From Bacteroidaceae bacterium (GTDB lineage Bacteria; Bacteroidota; Bacteroidia; Bacteroidales; Bacteroidaceae): a DNA stretch of 64,000 nucleotides. This document shows positions 36,399 through 44,662 of this stretch, one piece after another. The stretch covers positions 1 to 64,000 of the forward strand of contig JAFXTO010000056.1 in the NCBI GenBank assembly GCA_017535725.1, written 5' to 3'. A program made the position numbers and the translations under genes. A model generated the notes under the pieces. It did no database searches and had not been told where the DNA came from. It saw only the letters and a list, made by a program, of their open reading frames with translations. Within the stretch, counting starts at the first letter, position 1. Each line of letters begins with the position of its first letter.

Positions 36399-38248
36399 TT
36401 CAGGATTTTTTTGCCGTTCAGGATATAAATACCGTGTCTGGGGGACTGGACACGTCGTCCCGTGAGGTCGTGGAAATCGGTTTGGGTTGCGGGATGCTTG
36501 TCTGCGGTATTGTGGATGCCCACGGGCATTTCCAGTTCTCCTTCAGCGCTGTTGAGGACTTGCATGTACAGGCCCCCTTTCTCTCCGTTACGGTGTGCGA
36601 ATGCCACCAGATAGAGATTTTCCTTTGTCCATTCGGGTGCGATAGTTGTCTGGTAGGTCTTCTGGAAGTCGCCAGAGGCGGGGAGCTCATCGCCGTCTCT
36701 GTCCGAGAGGATTTCGCGAATGACGTTTGCGTGGGTATATTCACCTTCGCTCTCCACCTTCTCCTTGTCTGTCCAGAAGAGTTGGCTGTCGCTGAACACA
36801 TCGTGTTCCATGAGATAGACGGTCACTTTCAGATGTTCTCCGTCGGGAAGGACACCCTCTGCAATCTCTCCACTCACCTCAACGTCCGTGGTCTCCAAGT
36901 CTTCGCCGAGCTTGCCGGAGGTGTTGATTTCGACGAAGGTGGGTGCTTCCAAGGCTGCGTTGTAGGCTTGAGAGGCGTAGGGTTCGTAGAGCACGCTGAA
37001 CATTGAGTAGATATTGGCGTTCTGCTGGAAGCTGATATTTCCCGTACAGGTGGCGCGATCTATAGTCATAGCTGGAATACTGACAGAAGCCGAGTCGTTG
37101 TTGCAGAGCTGCAGGGCGAGGTGGGTGGCGTCATCGTCGCCGGTCATGAACTGGTCGTCGAGATGCTGACAGACAAAAGTCATTTTGCCTAACTTCGAGC
37201 GGAGGCTGGGCTGTACGATTTCATCGTAATAGCGGGGTGACATGTAGTTGTTCTCGGACTCGTAGTATTCCACCAGCGGGCGTCGCAGGTAGCGGCTGGC
37301 TACGTCCTTGGATACTCCAAGAACATTCAGCGTCTGCTTGGTGGGCGTATTGACAGGGTTGTCATTCACTTTCGTGATGCTCAGCTCCACGTCTCCCGAG
37401 TGGAAGCAGTAGAGGGGCATGAGAATACTGCTGCTGGAGCAGCTGGGGCCGATGGCCTTGGAGAGCGTCACTTTCTTGCTGTAGGTCTGTTCCCCTTGGG
37501 TGGATGTCACTTCCACCGATTTGATGGCCTGCGAGCCTAAATTCTTGATACGCAGGAGGCAATCTGATGCGTTTTCTGTCTGTACAATGCTGTTTCCCGT
37601 ACAGGACGTGATGACGGGCAGGAAGTTGAACTCACCCTTGGAGTCTTTTATTATGAGCAAGATTGGCAGGATGCCCCTGTCTTTCATATCAGACCAGACG
37701 GGATTGCCCATGATGTCGTTTTCCCCGTCTACCCAGAGGTAGCAGCTGTTCTTCGTGTTCTTGGGACTGAGAATTGGAATGGAGCAAACGCCTTTTGTCA
37801 GTTTCGTGGTGAAGCCCACCACCAGCTGGTCCACGTCTTCTGGTATCTCCCATTGTGTCAGGGTCAGATTGTTCCATCCTGGAGCCGAGGCGCTGTAGTC
37901 GTATTTCACGGTCGTTGCGCGACTGGAGGTGAGGTCTTCGCCGTTGAAGGTTCGACGAACGAAACCCGTGTAGGAGCCCGTCCGCTGGGAGGTGTCCCAT
38001 CCCACACGCATTCCTGTGATAGTACCTCCGATGTAAGGCTCCAGCATGTCTCGAGTGAGCAGGATGGCGCAACCCACGGTGGCGTTGCGGTCCAGCGAAA
38101 GTCCGTCGTATTCCCAAATTTGGTCTTCGTATTTTGCATATCCGACGTACACCTTTCCAGTCTTGTTTTGTGCAAAGCCTTGGCCGCACAATAAGCCTGT
38201 CAGCAGGATGGCAGTAAGAATAGAGTAGAGAGGCTTCATATATTCCAA
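36395..38248 (-). CDS. Omp28-like secreted paralogue lacking the CxxC
   Basis: 617 residues with a signal peptide (about 1-26). The layout follows the downstream neighbour: an N-terminal beta domain (RDMLEPYIGGTITGMRVGWD), a middle domain after RRPLVEYYESENNY where the neighbour has its CxxC, and a C-terminal sorting-like domain (FHDLTGRRVQSPRHGIYILN ending KKILK). The redox motif is missing, so a structural or binding role is more likely. It follows rhaD by 22 bp on the same strand; whether the pair is functionally tied to rhamnose use is unknown. Confidence 0.7.
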   Translation of the reverse strand: MEYMKPLYSILTAILLTGLLCGQGFAQNKTGKVYVGYAKYEDQIWEYDGLSLDRNATVGCAILLTRDMLEPYIGGTITGMRVGWDTSQRTGSYTGFVRRTFNGEDLTSSRATTVKYDYSASAPGWNNLTLTQWEIPEDVDQLVVGFTTKLTKGVCSIPILSPKNTKNSCYLWVDGENDIMGNPVWSDMKDRGILPILLIIKDSKGEFNFLPVITSCTGNSIVQTENASDCLLRIKNLGSQAIKSVEVTSTQGEQTYSKKVTLSKAIGPSCSSSSILMPLYCFHSGDVELSITKVNDNPVNTPTKQTLNVLGVSKDVASRYLRRPLVEYYESENNYMSPRYYDEIVQPSLRSKLGKMTFVCQHLDDQFMTGDDDATHLALQLCNNDSASVSIPAMTIDRATCTGNISFQQNANIYSMFSVLYEPYASQAYNAALEAPTFVEINTSGKLGEDLETTDVEVSGEIAEGVLPDGEHLKVTVYLMEHDVFSDSQLFWTDKEKVESEGEYTHANVIREILSDRDGDELPASGDFQKTYQTTIAPEWTKENLYLVAFAHRNGEKGGLYMQVLNSAEGELEMPVGIHNTADKHPATQTDFHDLTGRRVQSPRHGIYILNGKKILK

Positions 38249-38270
38249 TAATAATTAGGTTTGAGGACGA

Positions 38271-39083
38271 TTACTTAGGCAGTCCAAAGACGTCGGAGAG
38301 CTCCTGCATCTGCTCGTTTGTCATGCCGTCTGGTTCAAATCCCATGTTCTTGGCGGCGATATAGATGAGAGCCGACTTGTTGAGCACATCAATCTGGTCG
38401 AAGGCAGCCATAACGTCCACATCTACAGCGAAGACACCGTGCTTCTCCCACATGACCACGTCGTAGTCATCGTCAATAGCCTCGATGGTGGCATCGGCCA
38501 GTTCCACACTGGAGGGTAGCATATAAGGCACCATACCCAAACCACGCGGACAGAACGCTTTGGTCTCCGGAATCATGGACCACAGCATCTTCGTGGCAAC
38601 GTCCTTCTCCATCCATTTCTTGTTGTGGGTCAGTGCCACTAGTTCAATTGGGTGGGTGTGTACACTTGCACGATAGGGTGAACCTTTGGCCAGCAAGTAG
38701 TTGTGTACGGCCAGATGCGAGGGCAGCTCGCTCGTGGGCTTCACGGGTTTGTCTGCGATGATGACATAAGAGGCACAGTCATCCAGTATGCGGATGACAC
38801 TTCCGTTGTCCATCGGCCAGCGGGCCAGGTCACGCATTCGCATATTCGTGCCCTTGCAGTAGAAATAGCAGCCCTTCAGATGGGGCAGGGTAGTGCCAAT
38901 CTGGTACACGGGCGAGATAGCGGGCATCTGACGAATCTCGTCGTCGATATGCTCCGTGATGTTTACTGTGATGTTGCCGCCGTTGCGCTCGGCCCATCCC
39001 TTCTGCCATAGGTAACCGGCAACCTCGGCCACTTGGTTGACTGCGGCTGCGAGGGCTGCACGGTTGTCAAGAATGCTTTGCAT
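38271..39083 (-). CDS. rhaD: Rhamnulose-1-phosphate aldolase
   Basis: This 270-residue class II zinc aldolase splits L-rhamnulose-1-phosphate into dihydroxyacetone phosphate and L-lactaldehyde. The zinc-ligand region SVHTHPIELVALTH and the later MWEKHGVFAVD His are present, as in E. coli RhaD. It lies downstream of the transporter and isomerase genes on the same strand, forming a rhamnose cluster. The length is close to that of known RhaD proteins. Confidence 0.93.
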   Translation of the reverse strand: MQSILDNRAALAAAVNQVAEVAGYLWQKGWAERNGGNITVNITEHIDDEIRQMPAISPVYQIGTTLPHLKGCYFYCKGTNMRMRDLARWPMDNGSVIRILDDCASYVIIADKPVKPTSELPSHLAVHNYLLAKGSPYRASVHTHPIELVALTHNKKWMEKDVATKMLWSMIPETKAFCPRGLGMVPYMLPSSVELADATIEAIDDDYDVVMWEKHGVFAVDVDVMAAFDQIDVLNKSALIYIAAKNMGFEPDGMTNEQMQELSDVFGLPK

Positions 39084-39166
39084 AATGTATCGTTGTTATG
39101 AGTTAATTTTGTTGTTTCCACCAGTCGTCCTAGGTGCGGTCTCTTTCCAGTAGGTGGGCTTATCCA

Positions 39167-40576
39167 TTATATCTCTTCGCCGTAGCGTTCACGGGTTATT
39201 TGTGCCAAAGACTTGCCACGGGTTTCCGGGCAACCTGCGATGCCGATGATGAGGGAGAGCACGAGGAGAGCAATCATGCAGTAGGCGGCCAAGGTGAAGC
39301 CCTCGCCGTTTTCGCCATAGATGTAGGTGAAGACGAGACCCCAAACGGCAGAGAGGCCGCGGACAATGAAGAACATCAGACCTTGGGCACCGGCACGGAA
39401 CTTGGCGGGGAACAGTTCGCTGCCCCACAGGGCGTAGAAAATCTGTACGGAGAGTCCGCCCTCGATACCCCAAAGAATGGCGAATGCCCAGAGGGAAGCC
39501 GTGCTGCCGATACCTGTCGTGACCACCATCACCCACGGCGCAATGGCCACGAGGAGGCCGAGGACATAAATGAACTTATGGCTTGTGCGGTCTATGAACT
39601 GCGACAGGACAGCCGTGGTTGCTACCGTGCAGAACCACAGCACGCAACTCAGCCAGTTGGCTTGCTCGTTGGTCACGCCGCCAGCGGTCTCATAGATATG
39701 GGGCAGGAAGAAGCCCATCACGGAGGCCACGAGGTTCCAGGTGAGATAGATCGCAGCGAGATAAGTGGCCGTGCGGACGGCTATCTTACTGGTAAACAGG
39801 GCTCGGATGTTATTGGCAATGGAGGACTTTGCGGATTTCTCCTCGGTTTTAAACTCCTTACTCTCCTCCAAATTACGCTGTAGCAACCAAGCTATGAAGG
39901 CCACCACAAAGAGAGAAAAGAACACCACACGCGATGAGAACACCATAAGCGCGTCGCCCTCGAGGTCGGCACCACCGATGGCATGTCCTATCGCTTCCAC
40001 CCAGCCGAACAGGTAACCGCCAGGGGCAAAGAACATACCCAGCAGCAGAATCATCATGGGACCGACGCCCCACGACATCTGTGAAATACAGATGTTACGA
40101 CCGCGGTTGCCTACTTCGGAGCTCTCGGATATATAGGTCCATGAGGCTGGTACACCGATACCCACGCTGATACCTGTCACGAGAAATCCCGCAAGCAACA
40201 TGGGAAAGTTCACGGAGAGCATAACGATAAGTACGCCAGTCATATACACCAACAAGTTGTATGTGAAGATGAACTTGCGCCCGAACTTGTCGGCCAAGAA
40301 GCCACCGATGATGGCTCCGATAGCGGCTCCCAAGGCGTTGGCACTGATGGCATTGAGCCATCCCAGATGCATCTCGCTCAATCCAAGATAGTTCTGCCAC
40401 AAGGTAATACCGCTGGCTCCTGCCACTATAGCTCCTGCATCCAGATAATTGGTCAGGGACACTGCAATGGTAGATTTCAACGACCCACCCCTCACCCTCC
40501 CCGTAGGGGAGGGAGTGGAATGTATTTGAGAGGATGTTTGATTATTCATTATGGTGTTGTTGAGGATTTTTTTCAA
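39167..40576 (-). CDS. MFS sugar transporter of the rhamnose cluster
   Basis: 469 residues with 12 likely membrane helices and the MFS sugar-porter signatures GGFLADKFGRKF and PETRGKS. Its place between rhaA and rhaD makes L-rhamnose the likely substrate, replacing the RhaT-type carrier; that is inference. Residues about 20-32 (STPSPTGRVRGG) are encoded by the left half of the GC-rich element at 40482-40620, so the N-terminus is element-derived. Both the ATG at 40576 and that at 40549 lie inside the element. A GTG at V37 (just before SLTNYLDAG) could also initiate. Confidence 0.85.
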   Translation of the reverse strand: MKKILNNTIMNNQTSSQIHSTPSPTGRVRGGSLKSTIAVSLTNYLDAGAIVAGASGITLWQNYLGLSEMHLGWLNAISANALGAAIGAIIGGFLADKFGRKFIFTYNLLVYMTGVLIVMLSVNFPMLLAGFLVTGISVGIGVPASWTYISESSEVGNRGRNICISQMSWGVGPMMILLLGMFFAPGGYLFGWVEAIGHAIGGADLEGDALMVFSSRVVFFSLFVVAFIAWLLQRNLEESKEFKTEEKSAKSSIANNIRALFTSKIAVRTATYLAAIYLTWNLVASVMGFFLPHIYETAGGVTNEQANWLSCVLWFCTVATTAVLSQFIDRTSHKFIYVLGLLVAIAPWVMVVTTGIGSTASLWAFAILWGIEGGLSVQIFYALWGSELFPAKFRAGAQGLMFFIVRGLSAVWGLVFTYIYGENGEGFTLAAYCMIALLVLSLIIGIAGCPETRGKSLAQITRERYGEEI

Positions 40577-40620
40577 AGGTGACCACTCCCTCCCTCACAG
40601 GGAGGGCGGGGGGTGGGTCT
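40482..40620. repeat. 139-bp MITE-like GC-rich element over the transporter start
   Basis: The ends 40482-40518 (GACCCACCCCTCACCCTCCC and following) and 40582-40620 (ending GGGAGGGCGGGGGGTGGGTC then T) are inverted copies, each with an internal palindrome. The left end is coding; the right end lies against the rhaA stop codon. This is the clearest complete intergenic/genic copy of the family. Confidence 0.85.
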
Positions 40621-40621
40621 T

Positions 40622-41872
40622 TTATCGCTTTGATGTCACATTCTTCTCATACTCCTGAATGGCGGGGATGAATTCTTCGCCGATGGGCACGTTGTTCTTG
40701 AGGTTGAAGTAGTCGAAGACGGCACCGAAGGGGAGTGACTTGGCTTCTTCCAGAAGGGCAAGGCGCTCGAAGTGCTGACCGCGATCCTCGTACTGGCGTA
40801 GGAGTGCCAGCGGCTCGAGCAGGGCTTGGAGCAGGCACTTCTGGGTTGCGCGCGTTCCTATTATATATGCACCAATGCGATTGATACTGGCGTCGAAGTA
40901 ATCGAGCCCAATGTGAGCCCGGTTGAGGGCGTCGGCACGGATGATTTCCTTGAAGAGGTCCAGCGTTTGGTCGTTCATGATAGTCACGTGGTCGCTGTCC
41001 CAGCGGATGGGTCGCGAGACATGCAGCATCAGTTCCGGCACGAAGAGCAGTAGAGAGGCTACCATATCACTGACATTCTCTGTCTGTTCGTAGTGACCCG
41101 TGTCGAGTGTGTACATCAGCTTGCGGGTGGCGCAATATCCTGCCACAAAGTCATGGGAACCAACGGTGTACGATTCGAGTCCGATGCCGAAGAGCTTGGC
41201 TTCCAGACAAGTCTTCATTCCAGGCAGGTCTTCCTTCAGGATTTCATCGAGGCTCTCGGCGAAGATCTCGCGATAGCGCTTGCGTTCCACAGTCATGTCC
41301 TTGCTTCCGTCGTGTACCCAGATGTTCATGATGGCGGGGTCGCCCTGAGCCTTACCCATCGCATCGGCAATGCGGCGGCAGCGCTTGGTGTGTTCAATCC
41401 AGAACTCGCGGATGGCTGGGTCGGGATTGCTGAGGGTGAGTTCGCCGCTCTTGGGGTGCGAGAAGCTGGTGCTGTTGAAGTCCAGCTTCAGCCCCTGTTC
41501 CTTTGCCCACTGCATCCAGCTCTCGAAGTGCTTGATTTCCACTTGGTCGCGGTCAACGAACTGCCCGCCGAAGTCTCCGTAGATTTCATGGAGGTTCAGG
41601 CGGTGGTTGCCTGCCAACAGGCTTTTGGCAAAGCTCACGTCGGCACGCACTTCTTCGATATTACGTGCCCTGCCAGGGTAGTTACCGGTGGTCTGAATAC
41701 CGCCGCTGAGTGCTTCGTTTCGCTCGAAGCCTACGACATCGTCGGCTTGCCAGCAGTGGAGGCTGATGGGTGTTTGCTCCAGCAGCGCAATGGCTTTGTC
41801 GGTGTCCACGCCGATAGCGGCATAACGTTCTTTGGCAATCTCGTAGGATTTTTGAATCAGATCTTGTTTCAT
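40622..41872 (-). CDS. rhaA: L-rhamnose isomerase
   Basis: 416 residues from the ATG at 41872 (MKQDLIQKSYEIAKERYAAI). A longer frame up to 41929 overlaps aqpZ and is unlikely. Conserved L-rhamnose isomerase segments include ISLHCWQADDVVGFE, GNHRLNLHEIYGDF, WVHDGSKD and DTGHYEQTENVSDMVASLL, which contain the metal and substrate residues of the family. It converts L-rhamnose to L-rhamnulose. It lies 31 bp after aqpZ. The kinase that would act between it and rhaD is not in this window. Confidence 0.95.
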   Translation of the reverse strand: MKQDLIQKSYEIAKERYAAIGVDTDKAIALLEQTPISLHCWQADDVVGFERNEALSGGIQTTGNYPGRARNIEEVRADVSFAKSLLAGNHRLNLHEIYGDFGGQFVDRDQVEIKHFESWMQWAKEQGLKLDFNSTSFSHPKSGELTLSNPDPAIREFWIEHTKRCRRIADAMGKAQGDPAIMNIWVHDGSKDMTVERKRYREIFAESLDEILKEDLPGMKTCLEAKLFGIGLESYTVGSHDFVAGYCATRKLMYTLDTGHYEQTENVSDMVASLLLFVPELMLHVSRPIRWDSDHVTIMNDQTLDLFKEIIRADALNRAHIGLDYFDASINRIGAYIIGTRATQKCLLQALLEPLALLRQYEDRGQHFERLALLEEAKSLPFGAVFDYFNLKNNVPIGEEFIPAIQEYEKNVTSKR

Positions 41873-41903
41873 GAGTGTTCTGTTAATCACTTCCAGCACT
41901 TTT

Positions 41904-42587
41904 TTACTTCTCGCACTTGTCGCAGTCACAGCCGATGCAGCACCAGATACCAGCAGCCAGGGCAGCGCCGATGAATGGGCCTACGATGAATACCCAAAGT
42001 TCACTGAGAGCCTGACCACCTTGGAACACAGCGGGAGCAATGCTGCGGGCTGGGTTCACGCTGGTGCCGGTATAATGGATACCTACGAGATGGATGAGAA
42101 TGAGGCTCAAGCCGATAGCGAGGCCTGCGAAGTTACCTGCCCCCTTCTTGGAATCGGTAGTACCCAGAACCACAAGCACGAAGATGCAGGTCAGGACAAT
42201 CTCCACGATAAGGCCATTGGTCGTGCCGGCAGCGCAGGCGTTAGCTCCTGTGGTGGTGCCTTCTGCCAGACCGGGTGCGGTGGCGACGAGGGCATACAGG
42301 AGAGCCGAGCCGATGAATGCACCGATGACCTGGAAAATCATGTACATCACTGCGTCTTTGCCTGAAATGCGTTTTGTCAGCAGGCAGCCGAGAGTGATAG
42401 CGGGGTTGATGTGGCAACCGCTGATGCCGCCGATGGTATAAGCCATGGCAACCACGGCAAGGCCGAAGGCGATAGCTGTTCCGATGACCGAAGCCGGGTC
42501 AACACCACAATTGAGACTGACGGCTGTGCCACAGCCCATGAGTACGAGCACCATTGTGCCCACCATTTCTGCAAGATACTTTTTCAT
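41904..42587 (-). CDS. aqpZ: Aquaporin (AqpZ-like) with a cysteine-rich C-terminus
   Basis: This 227-residue MIP-family channel has six membrane segments and two NPA motifs (INPAIT, VNPARS). The selectivity-filter positions read Phe (TAIAFGL), His (LIHLVG), Thr and Arg (TSVNPAR), the water-type set of E. coli AqpZ rather than the glycerol type. The last 13 residues, WCCIGCDCDKCEK, contain five Cys, which is unusual and would lie in the cytoplasm. It heads the rhamnose cluster on the minus strand, with a candidate promoter just upstream. Confidence 0.92.
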   Translation of the reverse strand: MKKYLAEMVGTMVLVLMGCGTAVSLNCGVDPASVIGTAIAFGLAVVAMAYTIGGISGCHINPAITLGCLLTKRISGKDAVMYMIFQVIGAFIGSALLYALVATAPGLAEGTTTGANACAAGTTNGLIVEIVLTCIFVLVVLGTTDSKKGAGNFAGLAIGLSLILIHLVGIHYTGTSVNPARSIAPAVFQGGQALSELWVFIVGPFIGAALAAGIWCCIGCDCDKCEK

Positions 42588-42642
42588 AACAAAATAGGTT
42601 TAAAGAGGTTTGTAATAATAAATTTTTGGTGTTTTTACGGCG

Positions 42643-42674
42643 TAAAAGTAATCAGATTCTTGCTATTGACCAAA
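42643..42674 (-). promoter_or_regulatory. Candidate promoter for aqpZ-rha cluster
   Basis: On the minus strand TTTG (42671-42674) and TACTTTTA (42643-42650) are spaced by 20 bp, close to the Bacteroidota consensus. The -7 element lies 55 bp upstream of the aqpZ ATG. Confidence 0.5.
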
Positions 42675-42734
42675 CAAAATTGAAGAAAAGTGTGTTTTTC
42701 GGTTTCAAATGCCGTTTCTTTCATTTATTTTTGC

Positions 42735-42742
42735 TACCTTTG
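42735..42742 (+). promoter_or_regulatory. Promoter -7 element for lysS
   Basis: TACCTTTG lies 63 bp upstream of the lysS ATG and faces away from aqpZ. The -33 region is weak. Confidence 0.6.
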
Positions 42743-42805
42743 CCCCCGAAAAAGGACATCTGTTGTCCAAAGTAAAATAGCATAACGAACGAAAAGCAAT
42801 ATCGT

Positions 42806-44614
42806 ATGGACTTGAAAGTACTTGAACTAAGCGAACAGGAGATTGTTCGCCGTCAGAATATGGAGGCACTGCGCTCCATGGGCATCGAGCCTTACCCCGC
42901 AGCAGAGTTCCCCGTCACCGCATGGAGCACTGATATCGTCCGTGACTTCGTGGACCTTCCCGTTATCGGAAAAGATGAGGAAGGAAATGAGGTGCGCGAG
43001 ACGGCAACAGCCGAGAACAGCCCCGTCGTGAGTATCGCCGGACGCATCATGAGCAAGAGCATCATGGGTAAGGCTGGTTTTGCAAAGCTGCAGGACTCCA
43101 AGGGTCGTATTCAGATATATGTTCAGCGTGATGCCATTTGCCCAGGTGAGAATAAAGACCTCTACAATGTGGTCTTCAAGAAGCTCCTCGACCTCGGTGA
43201 TTTCATCGGAGTGAAGGGATATGTGTTCCGCACCAAGACGGGTGAAATCAGTGTTCACGTGATGGAGATGAAGTTGCTCTCCAAGAGCCTGAAGCCGCTG
43301 CCTGTCGTGAAGACGGATGCAGAGGGTAATGTCTACGACTCGTTCGACGACCCCGAGCTGCGCTATCGCCAGCGCTACGTGGACCTGGTGGTGAACGCCG
43401 GCGTGAAGGAGACCTTCGAGAAGCGGGCCATCGTCGTTCGCACCATGCGTCGCATCCTTGACGAGGCGGGCTATACGGAGGTGGAGACTCCTATCCTCCA
43501 GATGATTGCAGGCGGAGCTTCTGCTCGTCCGTTCATCACCCATTTCAATGCCCTGAATCAGGATATGTATATGCGTATTGCCACCGAACTCTATTTGAAA
43601 CGCCTCATCGTGGGCGGCTTCGAGGGCGTCTATGAGATGGGCAAGAACTTCCGCAACGAGGGCATGGACAAGACCCACAACCCCGAGTTCACCTGCATGG
43701 AGCTGTATGTCTCGTACAAGGACTACAATTGGATGATGTCGTTCACCGAGAAGATGTTAGAGGAAATCTGCACCGCCGTCAACGGCAAGCCCGAAGTGGA
43801 AATTGACGGTCAGGTCATCTCGTTCAAAGCTCCCTACCGTCGTCTGCCCATCCTGCAAGCCATTCAGGAGAAGACAGGCTTCGACTGCACCGGCAAGAGC
43901 GAGGAGGAAATCCGCGCCTTCTGCCGCGAGAAAGGGATGGAGGTGGATGATACGATGGGCAAGGGAAAACTCATCGACGAACTCTTCGGCGAGTTCTGCG
44001 AGGGCAGCTTCATCCAGCCTACGTTCATCATCGACTACCCTGTGGAGATGTCACCACTCACCAAGATGCATCGCTCGAAGCCTGGCCTGACGGAACGCTT
44101 TGAGTTGATGGTCAACGGTAAGGAGCTGGCCAACGCCTATTCCGAGCTCAATGACCCCATTGATCAGGAAGAACGCTTCAAGGAGCAGATGCGTTTGGCT
44201 GCCAAGGGGGATGACGAGGCCATGATTATCGACCACGACTTCCTCCGTGCCCTGCAATATGGTATGCCGCCCACCAGTGGTATCGGTATTGGTATCGACC
44301 GACTGACCATGCTCATGACGGGCAAGTTCGCCATCGGTGAAATCATGCTCTTCCCGCAGATGAAACCAGAGAAGCGCATCCCCAAGGACAAGCCCGAAGC
44401 CTTCGTGGCTCTCGGATTCCCCGAATGCATCGTGCCCATCCTCTACAAATGCGGCTACAACCTCGTCAGCGACCTCGCCGGGCAGAAGGCACAGAAGGTG
44501 CAGCAGCAAATCGGCGAAGTCATCAAGAAGTACAAGCTGGAGATAGAGAAACCCAGCGTGCAGGAACTGGAAAAAATGCTTCCCCCGGCACTGGCGGCAG
44601 ATGGAGGGGAATAA
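42806..44614 (+). CDS. lysS: Lysyl-tRNA synthetase, class II
   Basis: 602 residues. An OB-fold anticodon-binding domain (about 60-180) is followed by the class II catalytic core with motif 2 ([18 protein letters not shown]) and motif 3 ([15 protein letters not shown] near 490). About 90 residues follow the core ([18 protein letters not shown] and a Lys/Gln-rich helix), an extension usual in Bacteroidota LysS. It charges tRNA-Lys. gpsA follows 48 bp downstream. Confidence 0.97.
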   Translation: MDLKVLELSEQEIVRRQNMEALRSMGIEPYPAAEFPVTAWSTDIVRDFVDLPVIGKDEEGNEVRETATAENSPVVSIAGRIMSKSIMGKAGFAKLQDSKGRIQIYVQRDAICPGENKDLYNVVFKKLLDLGDFIGVKGYVFRTKTGEISVHVMEMKLLSKSLKPLPVVKTDAEGNVYDSFDDPELRYRQRYVDLVVNAGVKETFEKRAIVVRTMRRILDEAGYTEVETPILQMIAGGASARPFITHFNALNQDMYMRIATELYLKRLIVGGFEGVYEMGKNFRNEGMDKTHNPEFTCMELYVSYKDYNWMMSFTEKMLEEICTAVNGKPEVEIDGQVISFKAPYRRLPILQAIQEKTGFDCTGKSEEEIRAFCREKGMEVDDTMGKGKLIDELFGEFCEGSFIQPTFIIDYPVEMSPLTKMHRSKPGLTERFELMVNGKELANAYSELNDPIDQEERFKEQMRLAAKGDDEAMIIDHDFLRALQYGMPPTSGIGIGIDRLTMLMTGKFAIGEIMLFPQMKPEKRIPKDKPEAFVALGFPECIVPILYKCGYNLVSDLAGQKAQKVQQQIGEVIKKYKLEIEKPSVQELEKMLPPALAADGGE

Positions 44615-44662
44615 ACACCCTTCTGCAAAAATTTCATATAAACTAATTTTGAACACCTACTT

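Noticed and set aside
41873..41929. N-terminal extension of rhamnose isomerase
   Set aside because: It overlaps the aquaporin coding end and lacks resemblance; the ATG at 41872 gives the usual length.
41904..42587. Aquaporin as an exporter of propanediol from rhamnose breakdown
   Set aside because: The pore-filter positions read Phe, His, Thr and Arg, the narrow water-type set, not the glycerol-type set.
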